Shown in pieces: positions 1 to 7,490 of a stretch of 64,000 bases of DNA. The notes under the pieces are model-generated. The model saw only the letters and a program-made list of their open reading frames with translations. It had not been told where the DNA came from and did no database searches. Positions within the stretch are counted from its first letter, which is position 1. Each line of letters starts with the position of its first letter. The position numbers were made by a program, and so were the translations under genes. Origin of the DNA: DAIODI01 sp046349255 (GTDB lineage: Bacteria; Pseudomonadota; Alphaproteobacteria; Rhizobiales; Aestuariivirgaceae); NCBI GenBank assembly GCA_046349255.1, contig JAXMCR010000003.1, forward strand, positions 938,743 through 1,002,742. Direction: 5' to 3'.

Positions 1-62
1 TGGAGCAAGTAAAGCACCCCTTCCGCTCCGGCGTGAAGGCACAGGCCGGAATCGAGTTCTGA
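1..62 (+). CDS. cobO: cob(I)yrinic acid a,c-diamide adenosyltransferase, C-terminal end only
   Basis: Only the last 19 codons and the TGA stop (60-62) lie in the window; the reading frame starts at base 3. The visible C-terminus, EQVKHPFRSGVKAQAGIEF, matches the conserved tail of the CobO/BtuR family, which ends in a VKHxxxxGxKAQxGI(E/D) motif. The enzyme adenosylates the corrin cobalt using ATP. Its position just before the other cobalamin genes supports the call. The fragment is short, so the assignment rests on the tail motif and context. Confidence 0.75.
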   Translation, partial: EQVKHPFRSGVKAQAGIEF

Positions 63-93
63 CGCAGCCGTTCGACGCGACTCGTCGCCGCCA

Positions 94-126
94 AAGGATC
101 ACCGGGCCAACCCCGGTAATGACGAT
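94..126. repeat. REP-like palindrome, divergent copy
   Basis: The stretch aggatcaccgggccaacccc followed by ggtaatgac is an imperfect palindrome of the same general design as the repeats at 149-182 and 509-543: a GGAT edge, a GC-rich inverted repeat and an ATGAC edge. It lies between the cobO stop and the GIY-YIG gene. Confidence 0.6.
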
Positions 127-148
127 GACTCTTTGCACCCCCGTCCCT

Positions 149-182
149 CGTCATGGCCGGGCTTGACCCGGCCATCCTCTTC
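149..182. repeat. REP-like palindrome, left flank of the GIY-YIG gene
   Basis: The core atggccgggcttgacccggc plus cat is an inverted repeat with GGCCGGG and CCCGGCC arms. It ends a few bases from the stop codon of the GIY-YIG gene. An almost identical copy in the opposite orientation lies beyond the other end of that gene (509-543), so the two bracket it. Such palindromes are abundant in Hyphomicrobiales genomes. Confidence 0.85.
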
Positions 183-187
183 GGGGC

Positions 188-475
188 CTAGCGGTTCAGC
201 GTGTCGTAGAGGTCGAGCCAGTCCGGATTGAACGACGATACGAGGTTGTTCTTCCAGCGCCTCGACCAGTGCTTGATCGCCTTCTCGCGCTGGATCACCA
301 CGAGGACGTCTTCGTGCCGTTCGTAGAAGACGAGCGCGGTGAGGCCGTACCGCGATGTGAACCCGTCGATCTGTCCGAACCGATGCTCGTAGGCGCGCCG
401 CTGCAGGTGGGTCGTTACGCCTACGTACAGCAGACGGCGGCGGTGGTCGCTCATCATGTAGACGAAGGCGCTCAT
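188..475 (-). CDS. GIY-YIG nuclease family protein
   Basis: The 95-residue protein is a single GIY-YIG domain of the small stand-alone (UvrC N-terminal/UPF0213-like) type. Residues 5-20 give the VYMM...LLYVGVT signature in place of GIY...YIG. An invariant-type Arg follows (LQRRAYEH), and a Glu occurs in the REKAIKHW segment that is typical of this subfamily. Members are predicted metal-dependent endonucleases, but the cellular role of the small forms is unclear. The gene lies between cobO and the cobalamin operon and is bracketed by inverted REP-like palindromes about 10 and 35 bases away, so it looks like an inserted cassette. The start is the ATG at 475. Confidence 0.85.
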   Translation of the reverse strand: MSAFVYMMSDHRRRLLYVGVTTHLQRRAYEHRFGQIDGFTSRYGLTALVFYERHEDVLVVIQREKAIKHWSRRWKNNLVSSFNPDWLDLYDTLNR

Positions 476-508
476 TTAAATTCAACCTTAGGATGCAATT
501 CTGATAGC

Positions 509-543
509 GGAAAGGATGGCCGGGTCAAGCCCGGCCATGATGG
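509..543. repeat. REP-like palindrome, right flank of the GIY-YIG gene
   Basis: Read on the minus strand this copy is tcatggccgggcttgacccg followed by gccatcctttccg. It matches the 149-182 copy over about 27 continuous bases but in inverted orientation, so the two copies form terminal inverted repeats around the nuclease gene. Confidence 0.85.
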
Positions 544-569
544 TGGGCACGCCTCTTCCCGTCAGGCCC

Positions 570-732
570 GGGCTTCCCCTCCCCGTCCTCACCGGCCTTC
601 CCCTCCCCGTCCTCCCGGCCTTTCCCTCCCCGTCATCACCAGGCTTCCCCTCCCCGTCCTCACCGTGCTTCCCCTCCTCATCCTCCCGGCCTTACCCTCC
701 CCGTCGTCACCGGGCTTGACCCGGTGATCCTT
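570..732. repeat. Degenerate tandem array of about 24-base units ending in a REP-like palindrome
   Basis: Six to seven head-to-tail units resemble ggcttcccctccccgtcctc plus acc, with variants such as ctccc and atcacc at the unit ends. The last unit runs into gtcaccgggcttgacccggt, a REP-like palindrome of the kind seen elsewhere in the window. One strand is strongly pyrimidine-rich. No spacers separate the units, so it is not a CRISPR array. The array seems to have grown from one edge of a REP element by tandem duplication. Confidence 0.8.
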
Positions 733-851
733 TCACCAGCCTCCAGAACACGCTGCGAAGCCGCTTCCCGCCGGTCACCCGTCGCCCCGGCCTTGACCCC
801 GGGGGTTGCGCGTCGTTAAGGTCCGCGCCGACTTGAGCAGCGTTCCTCCGC

Positions 852-992
852 GACAGGAACTGGAAGCAACTCCGGTGCAGCCGACCCAACTCGGGGGCCA
901 ATTCCGGAAGCTGACTTGACCCCGAAGCCGGCGACATCCGGCTTTCCGGTTGCGAACCCTGCCGACACGCGAAGGCTTAGGAGAGAGCGCCG
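852..992 (+). promoter_or_regulatory. Candidate cobalamin (AdoCbl) riboswitch
   Basis: The 5' leader of cbiX contains, in the expected order, blocks resembling the cobalamin riboswitch. There is a GGAA..GG..GCAACTCCGG segment at 856-875 and a GTGCAGCCGACCCAACTCGG segment at 875-893 like the conserved GC-G-CCCGCAACTGT box. A GGAAG follows at 906-910, and CGCGAAGGCTTAGGAGAG at 968-985 resembles the B12 box AGCCAGGAGACC. The AGGAG of the last block is also the likely ribosome binding site for the ATG at 997, which would allow translational control by coenzyme B12. Several positions depart from consensus, so this is a candidate. No covariance-model search was run. Confidence 0.5.
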
Positions 993-996
993 GACC

Positions 997-2175
997 ATGC
1001 CCCACGATCATTCGTCTAAGGAACGTCTCGGCGTCATGCTGTGCGGCCACGGCAGCCGCAACAAGCTCGCCGTCGACGAGTTCGCCAACCTCGCTCGCGG
1101 GCTGAAGCGCGTGATCCCCGATCTTCCGGTGGAGTACGGCTACCTCGAGTTCGCGAAGCCCGTGATCCGCGACGGGCTCGACTCTCTTCGCGCGCAAGGC
1201 GTGACGCGCGTGCTGGCCGTGCCGGGCATGCTGTTCGCCGCCGGCCACGCGAAGAACGACATCCCCTCGGTGCTCAACACGTACGCGGCCGAGACGGGCC
1301 TGAAAATCCAGTACGGGCGCGAGCTCGGCGTCGACCTCAAGATGATCCAGGCGGCGGGGGCGCGCATTCGCGAGGCGCTCGAGAAGGCGGGCTCCTCGGT
1401 GCCCATCGAGGAGACGATGTTGGTGGTCGTCGGTCGCGGCGCGTCCGACCCGGACGCCAACTCGAACGTCGCCAAGGTGATGCGCATGCTGTGGGAAGGG
1501 TTCGGCTTCGGCTGGGGCGAGACGTTCTATTCGGGCGTCACCTTCCCGCTCGTCGAGCCGGGCCTGCGCCACGCCGTGAAGATGGGCTTCAAGCGCATCG
1601 TCGTGTTCCCCTACTTCCTGTTCACCGGCGTGCTGGTGAGCCGCATCTACCGCCACACCGACATCGTCGCCGCCGAAAACCCCGGCATCGAGTTCGTGAA
1701 GGCCGGCTACCTCAACGATCATCCGCTGGTGCTCGAAACGTTCCGCGAGCGCGTGAACCAGGTGATCACCGGCGACGTCAACATGAACTGCTCGCTGTGC
1801 AAGTACCGCGCGCAGGTGCTGGGCTTCGAGGCCGAGGTGGGCGCGCCGCAGCAAAGCCACCACCATCACGTGGAGGGCGTGGGCGCGGGCTGCAATCTCT
1901 GCACCGGCGAGTGCACCGGAGCCTGCCAGAACGAGGTGCACGTGCACCCGGGCCAGGCGCCGCATTCGCACGCGCACGGGCATGACCACGACCATGATCA
2001 CGGGCACGGGCACCATCACCACGACCATGATCATCCGCACACGCATGATCACGCGCATGATCATGCGCACGGGCATGAGCACGGGCATGACCACGCGCAC
2101 GACCATGGGCACCATCACCATCCCTATCCGCATGCGAACCATCCGCTGGGGCCGCGCACGCTGAGGAAAGCCTGA
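997..2175 (+). CDS. cbiX: Sirohydrochlorin cobaltochelatase CbiX, long form with His-rich and Cys-rich tail
   Basis: The 392-residue protein inserts cobalt into sirohydrochlorin, the first committed step of the early-insertion cobalamin route. The chelatase core has the CGHGSRN active-site segment (His18) and the TFPLVEPGL...FPYFLFTGVL region of the second CbiX half. An MXCXXC motif follows at residues 263-268 (MNCSLC), which in the Bacillus megaterium type binds a [4Fe-4S] cluster. A second Cys cluster lies at 299-310 (CNLC..C..C), and a His/Asp/Gly-rich tail extends from about residue 320 to the end. The His tail probably holds cobalt. The ATG at 997 was chosen because it follows the AGGAG at 979-983 and starts the conserved region; upstream codons overlap the leader. 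It is the first gene of the cob operon. Confidence 0.93.
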   Translation: MPHDHSSKERLGVMLCGHGSRNKLAVDEFANLARGLKRVIPDLPVEYGYLEFAKPVIRDGLDSLRAQGVTRVLAVPGMLFAAGHAKNDIPSVLNTYAAETGLKIQYGRELGVDLKMIQAAGARIREALEKAGSSVPIEETMLVVVGRGASDPDANSNVAKVMRMLWEGFGFGWGETFYSGVTFPLVEPGLRHAVKMGFKRIVVFPYFLFTGVLVSRIYRHTDIVAAENPGIEFVKAGYLNDHPLVLETFRERVNQVITGDVNMNCSLCKYRAQVLGFEAEVGAPQQSHHHHVEGVGAGCNLCTGECTGACQNEVHVHPGQAPHSHAHGHDHDHDHGHGHHHHDHDHPHTHDHAHDHAHGHEHGHDHAHDHGHHHHPYPHANHPLGPRTLRKA

Positions 2176-2179
2176 GGCG

Positions 2180-2806
2180 GTGGACTACCTGCGCGATCCG
2201 CAAGCGATCTACGACCGCTCGTTCTCGATCATCCGCGCGGAAGCGGCATTGGCGCGGTTGCCGGCCGACATCGAGGCGATCGCCATCCGCCTGATGCACG
2301 CGAGCGGCATGACCGACCTCGCCGCCGACCTGCGGTTCGACCCGCGCGTCGGCGAGGCCGTGCGCGGCGCGCTCAATGCCGGCGGCACGGTGTTCGCCGA
2401 TTGCGAGATGGCGAAGGCGGCGATCATCGCCCGCTACCTGCCGGCCGCGGCCGGTATCGTATGCACACTGAACGATCCGCGCGTGCCGGAACTCGCGAAG
2501 GCGCACGGCACCACGCGCTCGGCCGCCGCCGTTCACCTGTGGCAGCCGAAGCTCGAAGGCAGCGTGGTGGTGATCGGCAATGCGCCGACCGCGCTGTTTT
2601 CGCTGCTCGAAGCGCTGGACGCCGGGGCGCCGAAACCTGCGGCGATCATCGCGATGCCGGTGGGCTTCGTCGGTGCGGCGGAATCGAAGGCGGAGCTTGC
2701 CGCGAACCCGCGCGGCGTGCCGTTCGTCACCCTGCTCGGCCGGCGCGGCGGTTCGGCGATGGCGGGCGCTGCGCTCAACGCCATCCTGGCGGACATAAAC
2801 CCGTGA
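2180..2806 (+). CDS. cobH: (Cobalt-)precorrin-8 methylmutase
   Basis: This 208-residue protein is of the CobH/CbiC family, which moves the C-11 methyl group to C-12 to give hydrogenobyrinate or, in the cobalt route, cobyrinate. The YLRDPQAIYDRSFSIIRAE start, the RLMHASGM segment with the conserved His, and the IGNAPTALFSLLE and PVGFVGAAESK segments are family hallmarks. It starts with GTG at 2180, four bases after the cbiX stop, and its TGA overlaps the GTG of cobL. It is therefore translationally coupled on both sides. The length is normal for the family. Confidence 0.95.
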   Translation: MDYLRDPQAIYDRSFSIIRAEAALARLPADIEAIAIRLMHASGMTDLAADLRFDPRVGEAVRGALNAGGTVFADCEMAKAAIIARYLPAAAGIVCTLNDPRVPELAKAHGTTRSAAAVHLWQPKLEGSVVVIGNAPTALFSLLEALDAGAPKPAAIIAMPVGFVGAAESKAELAANPRGVPFVTLLGRRGGSAMAGAALNAILADINP

Positions 2807-4014
2807 GCGCGCCCTTCATCACGCTCGTCGGCATCGGCGAGGACGGCTTTGCCGGACTCTCCGACGCCGCCCGCCGGGCGATCGCGGACGCCGACCATCT
2901 CGTGGGCTCCGAGCGCCACCTCGCGCTCGCCGGCGAGGCGAAAGCGCAACGCCATCCCTGGCCGACGCCGCTCGAGACGCTGTTCGATGCAATCGAGGGC
3001 TGGCGCAACAGCCGCGTGGTGATCCTCGCGACCGGCGACCCGATGACGTTCGGCGTAGGCAAGAAGCTGCTCACGCGATTTTCCGCACACGACATGATCG
3101 TGCTGCCCGCGCCCTCGGCCTTCGCGCTCGCGGCCGCCCGCCTCGGCTGGCCGGTGCAGGACGTCGACACCGTGTCGCTGCACGGCCGCCCGGCGAGCCT
3201 GATCGAACCGCTGATCGCGCCGGGCAACCGCATCCTGGCGCTCACCAACGACGGCGGCACCATCGCCGAAGTCGCGGCGCGACTCGTGAAGCGCGGCTTT
3301 CACGACAGTGTGCTGACGATTCTCGAGAACATGGGCGGCCCCGCCGAGGCCGTGCACCGGCTCCTCGCGCGCGAGGTGGGTACGCGCTCGTTCGGCCCGT
3401 TCAACACGCTGGCGATCGATTGCGTCGCCCGCCGCGACGCGGTGCTCCTGCCGCGCGTCCCCGGCCTGCCGGACGGCGCATTCCTGCACGACGGGCAGAT
3501 GACCAAGCGCGAGGTCCGCGCCGCGACGCTTGCCGCGCTCCAGCCTGCGCCGGATCTCCTGCTGTGGGACGTGGGCGCAGGCTGCGGTTCGATCGCGATC
3601 GAGTGGATGCGCTCGGCCCGCAACGCGCAGGCCATCGCCTTCGAGCGCGATCCGAAGCGGCTCGAGATGATCTCCGCCAACGCCGATGCGCTCGGCGCGC
3701 CGCGGCTGAAGATCGTGCCCGGCGCGCTGCCCGATACGCTGCGCGGCCAGCCTTCGCCCGATGCCGCCTTCATCGGCGGGGCGATCGGCGACGAGGGCGT
3801 GTTCGACGCCGTGTGGCGGGCGCTGAAGCCCGGCGGCCTCCTCGTCGCCAACACCGTGTCGCTCGACGGCGAGGCGCGCGCGCTCGATCTCCATGCCGTA
3901 CACGGAGGAGATCTGGTGCGCATCGACGTCTCGCACCTCGAGCGGATCGGCGGCATGCGGGTGCTGCGCCCGCGCATGGCGGTGCTGCAGTGGCGGACGC
4001 AGAAGCCATGGTGA
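2803..4014 (+). CDS. cobL: Bifunctional precorrin-6Y C5,15-methyltransferase (CbiE-CbiT fusion)
   Basis: The 403-residue protein fuses CbiE and CbiT. The N-terminal half is a tetrapyrrole methylase fold (residues 1-200, starting FITLVGIGEDG and including ILATGDPMTFGVG). The C-terminal half is a class I SAM methyltransferase with the LLLWDVGAGCGSIAIEWMR glycine-rich loop. Together they methylate C-5 and C-15 and decarboxylate the C-12 acetate chain of (cobalt-)precorrin-7/8. Fusion is the usual proteobacterial form. The GTG start at 2803 overlaps the cobH stop as GTGA, and the end overlaps cobI by seven bases. Confidence 0.95.
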   Translation: MSAPFITLVGIGEDGFAGLSDAARRAIADADHLVGSERHLALAGEAKAQRHPWPTPLETLFDAIEGWRNSRVVILATGDPMTFGVGKKLLTRFSAHDMIVLPAPSAFALAAARLGWPVQDVDTVSLHGRPASLIEPLIAPGNRILALTNDGGTIAEVAARLVKRGFHDSVLTILENMGGPAEAVHRLLAREVGTRSFGPFNTLAIDCVARRDAVLLPRVPGLPDGAFLHDGQMTKREVRAATLAALQPAPDLLLWDVGAGCGSIAIEWMRSARNAQAIAFERDPKRLEMISANADALGAPRLKIVPGALPDTLRGQPSPDAAFIGGAIGDEGVFDAVWRALKPGGLLVANTVSLDGEARALDLHAVHGGDLVRIDVSHLERIGGMRVLRPRMAVLQWRTQKPW

Positions 4015-4715
4015 AGAAGGGCACTCTTTACGGCCTCGGCGTCGGGCCGGGCGACCCGGAGCTCATAACCGTGAAGGCGTGGCGGCTGTTGTCGCTCGTG
4101 CCGGTGATCGCCTATCCGACCGCGAACGGCGAACCCTCGCTCGCCCGGCGCATCGCCGCGCCGTTCATCCCGGAGGATGCGGTGGAACTGCCGTTCGCCG
4201 TGCCGATGGAGAAGGAGCGCGCCCCCGCGCAGGCCGCCTATGCGCAGGCTGCCGCGGCCATCGCCGCGCACCTCGACGAGGGCCGCGACGTCGCGGTGCT
4301 GTGCGAGGGCGATCCGTTTTTCTACGGCAGTTTCATGTACTTGCATCAGCGTCTTGAATCGGACTACGAGGCTGTCGTGATCCCCGGCGTCTCCTCGCTC
4401 ACCGCCACCGCCGCCGTGGTCGGGCGCCCGCTCGCCGCCCGCAACGATTGCCTGAAGGTTTTGCCGGCCCCGATCGGCCCGGAGAGGCTGGCGCAGGAGA
4501 TCGAGGGCGCGGAGGCCGTCGCGATCATCAAGATCGGCCGCCACTTCGACATGGTGTTCCGTGTGCTGAACGATCTCGGGCTCGCCTCGCGCGCCGTGAT
4601 CGTCGAGGCGGCGACACGCGAGGACCAGAAGATCACGCGGCTCTCCGAAGCCCCGCCGGGGTTCCGCCCCTACTTCTCGACGATCCTCGTCTACAAAGGC
4701 GGCGAGCCATGGTGA
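4008..4715 (+). CDS. cobI: (Cobalt-)precorrin-2 C20-methyltransferase
   Basis: This 235-residue SAM-dependent tetrapyrrole methylase is of the CobI/CbiL type. The LYGLGVGPGDPELITVKA opening, CEGDPFFYGSFMYL, and VIPGVSSLTATAA are characteristic of the C20 methyltransferase. The substrate here is probably cobalt-factor II, because the cluster encodes CbiX, CbiD and CbiG. The ATG at 4008 overlaps the end of cobL in the sequence ccATGGTGA, and exactly the same seven-base overlap is used again at its own 3' end with cbiG. Confidence 0.93.
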   Translation: MVKKGTLYGLGVGPGDPELITVKAWRLLSLVPVIAYPTANGEPSLARRIAAPFIPEDAVELPFAVPMEKERAPAQAAYAQAAAAIAAHLDEGRDVAVLCEGDPFFYGSFMYLHQRLESDYEAVVIPGVSSLTATAAVVGRPLAARNDCLKVLPAPIGPERLAQEIEGAEAVAIIKIGRHFDMVFRVLNDLGLASRAVIVEAATREDQKITRLSEAPPGFRPYFSTILVYKGGEPW

Positions 4716-6469
4716 TCCGCCCGGCGATCGTGACCGTGACGGCATCGGCCCGCCCGCTCGCCGAGCGGCTGGCGCGCGAGCTTGCGGGCGACATTCTTCA
4801 GGGTGCGGAGCATTTTGCCGAGGCCTTCGCTGCCGGTTGGCCAGTCGTGGCGCTGTGCGCGGCGGGGATCGTGGTGCGCAAGCTCGCGCCCCACCTCGGC
4901 GACAAGCGCGACGAGCCGCCGGTGATCGCGGTGGCCGAGGACGGCTCGTCCGTGGTGCCGCTGCTCGGCGGCCATCGCGGCGCGAACGACCTCGCCCGCC
5001 GGATCGCCGCAATCACGGGCGGCGTGGCGGCGATTACCACCGCCTCCGACGTGCGCTTCGGCGTAGCGCTGGACCGCCCGCCCGCCGGCTATGCGCTGGC
5101 GAACCCGGACGACCACAAGACGTTCGCCGCCGATCTCCTTGCGGGCGCGAGCGTGCGGGTGAAGGGCGAGGCACCGTGGCTTGCCGCGCTGCCGCTGTCG
5201 CACGAGGGGCGGCTGTCGATCCTCGTGACCGAGCACAAGGTGCCAGGTGGCCCGCGCGCGTTGGTCTATAATCCGCGAACGCTCGCGCTGGGCGTTGGTT
5301 GCGAGCGCGGAACGTCCGCAGACGAACTGATCGGCCTCGTCGAGCGCGTGCTCGACGAGGAGGGACTGGCGCGCGCGGCGGTGGCGGGCGTGTTCTCGCT
5401 CGACCTCAAGGCCGACGAGGCGGCGATCCACGCGCTCGGCCGCCATCTCGGCGTACCCGTGCGCTTCTTCGACGCGCAGCGTCTTGATGCGGAATCGCCG
5501 CGCCTGAAGAACCCGTCGCCCGTGGTGAAGGCGGAAGTGGGCTGCCCCGGTGTCGCGGAGGGCGCAGCGCTCGCTGCCGCCGGCCCGGCCGCGGACCTGA
5601 TCGTCGAGAAGACCAAGAGCGCGCGCGCCACCTGCGCCATCGCCCGCGCCGATCATCCGATCACGGAGCTTTCGGGCCGGGCGCGCGGCAGCGTGACGGT
5701 CGTGGGCCTCGGTCCCGGCGGGCCGGAGTGGCGCAGCCCCGAGGCCGCGGAGGCGCTGCGCGCCGCGACCGACTGGGTGGGCTACGGGCTCTACCTCGAC
5801 CTCGCCGCCGATCTCCGCACCGCGCAGGTCGAGCACCGCTTCCCGCTCGGCGCGGAAGAGGACCGCGTCATCCGTGCCCTGACGATTGCCGGCGAGGGCC
5901 GCGACGTCGCGCTCGTCTGCTCGGGCGATTCCCAGATCTACGCCATGGCGGCGCTCGCCGCCGAGGTGCTGGATCCGGCGTCGGGCGCGTCGCTCCCCGA
6001 TGCGGCGCGCCGCGCGGAGCTGAAGGTCGTGCCCGGCATCTCGGCGTTCCAGGCGGCGTCCGCCAAGGCCGGCGCGCTCATCGGCCACGATTTCTGCTGC
6101 ATCTCGCTCTCCGATCTCCTCACGCCGTGGGAGGTGATCGAGCAGCGCCTGAAGGCTGCGGCGGACGGCGATTTCGTCGTCGCGTTCTACAATCCGCGCT
6201 CGCTGAAGCGCACCGACCAGCTTGCGCGCGCGATTCGACTCCTGAAACCGCGCCGGCGTGCCGACACGCCGGTGATCGTCGCTTCGAACGTCGGCCGCCC
6301 CGACGAGCGCATCGCAATCACCACGATCCAAGACTTCGATCCCGAAACCGTCGACATGCTGACGATCGTGCTCGTCGGCTCCTCCATCAGCCGCACCTTT
6401 TCGCGAGGAGATGGCAGAACCGTCGCCTACACGCCGCGCGGCTACGCGAAGAAGAGAGAGACACGATGA
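4709..6469 (+). CDS. cobJ: Bifunctional cobalt-precorrin-5A hydrolase / precorrin-3B C17-methyltransferase (CbiG-CobJ fusion)
   Basis: The 586-residue protein joins two enzymes. Residues 1 to about 320 are CbiG: an N-terminal part (CAAGIVVRKLAPHL, LLGGHRGANDLA), a middle part, and a C-terminal part (LGVGCERGTSADEL, KNPSPVVKAEVGCPGVAE). CbiG opens the cobalt-precorrin-5A lactone and releases acetaldehyde. Residues from about 325 on are the CobJ/CbiH methylase that contracts the ring at C17 (VVGLGPGGPEWRSPEA, SGDSQIYAM, VVPGISAFQAASAKAG, FYNPRS). The fusion links two consecutive chemical steps. The ATG at 4709 overlaps the cobI stop, and the end overlaps cobM as ATGA. Confidence 0.92.
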   Translation: MVIRPAIVTVTASARPLAERLARELAGDILQGAEHFAEAFAAGWPVVALCAAGIVVRKLAPHLGDKRDEPPVIAVAEDGSSVVPLLGGHRGANDLARRIAAITGGVAAITTASDVRFGVALDRPPAGYALANPDDHKTFAADLLAGASVRVKGEAPWLAALPLSHEGRLSILVTEHKVPGGPRALVYNPRTLALGVGCERGTSADELIGLVERVLDEEGLARAAVAGVFSLDLKADEAAIHALGRHLGVPVRFFDAQRLDAESPRLKNPSPVVKAEVGCPGVAEGAALAAAGPAADLIVEKTKSARATCAIARADHPITELSGRARGSVTVVGLGPGGPEWRSPEAAEALRAATDWVGYGLYLDLAADLRTAQVEHRFPLGAEEDRVIRALTIAGEGRDVALVCSGDSQIYAMAALAAEVLDPASGASLPDAARRAELKVVPGISAFQAASAKAGALIGHDFCCISLSDLLTPWEVIEQRLKAAADGDFVVAFYNPRSLKRTDQLARAIRLLKPRRRADTPVIVASNVGRPDERIAITTIQDFDPETVDMLTIVLVGSSISRTFSRGDGRTVAYTPRGYAKKRETR

Positions 6470-7236
6470 CCGTCCACTTCATCGGCGCCGGCCCCGGCGC
6501 GCCCGACCTCATCACCGTGCGCGGGCTGAAACTGATCCAGTCGTGTCGCGTGTGCCTCTACGCCGGGTCGCTGGTGCCGCCGGAGATCGTCGCGGCGGCG
6601 CCGGAGGGCGCGCGCGTGATCGACACGGCGTCGATGCACCTTGACGAGATCATCGCCGAGATCGAGGCGGCGCACGCGAAGGGGCAGGACGTGGCGCGCG
6701 TCCATTCCGGCGATCCCTCCTTGTACGGAGCGATCGCCGAGCAGATGCGCCGGCTCGACGCGCTGCGCATCCCCTACGACGTGTGCCCCGGCGTTCCCGC
6801 CTACGCGGCGGCCGCGGCGCTCCTCAAGCAGGAGCTGACGCTGCCCGAGATCGCGCAGACGATCATCCTCACACGGACCACCATGCAGGCCTCCGAGATG
6901 CCCGAGGGCGAGGATCTCGCGACGCTCGGCCGCTCGAAGGCGACGCTTGCGATCCACCTGTCGATCCGCAACCTCGCGCTGATCGAGCGCGAGCTCACAC
7001 CGCACTACGGCGCGGACTGCCCGGTGATCGTCGTCTACCGCGCCACCTGGCCCGACCAGCAGGTGATCCACGGCACGCTCGCGACGATCGCGAAGAAGGT
7101 GCGCGCCGCAAAGCTCACGCGCACGGCGCTGATCCTCGTCGGCCGCGTCTTGGGCGAGCAACGTTTCCGCGACTCCGCCCTCTACGACGCCGCCCACGAG
7201 CACGTCCTTCGAAACCGCAAGACGAAGAGCGCCTGA
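6466..7236 (+). CDS. cobM: (Cobalt-)precorrin-4 C11-methyltransferase
   Basis: This 256-residue tetrapyrrole methylase is of the CobM/CbiF type. FIGAGPGAPDLITVRG opens it, with CLYAGSLVPPE, HSGDPSLYGAIAEQ and the LTRTTMQASEMPEGE segment typical of the C11 enzyme. It acts after ring contraction and before CbiG in the cobalt route. Its ATG at 6466 overlaps the cobJ stop (ATGA), so it ends a run of six tightly coupled genes from cbiX. Downstream is a block of REP-like palindromes. Confidence 0.95.
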   Translation: MTVHFIGAGPGAPDLITVRGLKLIQSCRVCLYAGSLVPPEIVAAAPEGARVIDTASMHLDEIIAEIEAAHAKGQDVARVHSGDPSLYGAIAEQMRRLDALRIPYDVCPGVPAYAAAAALLKQELTLPEIAQTIILTRTTMQASEMPEGEDLATLGRSKATLAIHLSIRNLALIERELTPHYGADCPVIVVYRATWPDQQVIHGTLATIAKKVRAAKLTRTALILVGRVLGEQRFRDSALYDAAHEHVLRNRKTKSA

Positions 7237-7238
7237 CC

Positions 7239-7484
7239 CAAAGGATCGCCGGCTCGAGGCCGGCGATGACGCTGGCGGCGTGGAGGCTCTCCCCCGCAAA
7301 GAGGGCGTGGATGCCTCCCCCCACACACATCGTCATGGCCGGGCTTGACCCGGCCATCCTCTTCCGAACGTGGAAAGGATCGCCGGCTCGAGGCCGGCGA
7401 TGACGATCGGGGTGTAGACGCCTCCGCCGCACACATCGTCATGGCCGGGCTCGACCCGGCCAGCCTCTTCCGCGCGCGACGAGG
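7239..7484. repeat. Block of four REP-like palindromes, two per duplicated unit
   Basis: The cobM-cobK spacer holds two copies of a composite. Each has an aaaggatcgccggctcgagg...gatgac palindrome (7241-7270 and 7374-7404) followed by a tcgtcatggccgggctTgac...ggccatcctcttccg palindrome in the other orientation (7331-7365 and 7438-7472). The pairing of head and tail copies recalls BIMEs. The strong hairpins lie between two convergent transcription units and may also stop transcription from either side. No gene is seen in this stretch. Confidence 0.85.
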
Positions 7485-7490
7485 ATCGCC

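Noticed and set aside
570..732. Possible CRISPR array
   Set aside because: The units are contiguous with no unique spacers, and no cas genes are present.
775..2142. 455-codon minus-strand frame rich in Val, Met, Arg and His
   Set aside because: It mirrors the His/Asp-rich tail of cbiX on the other strand, has no recognisable domain, and conflicts with the strongly supported cbiX.
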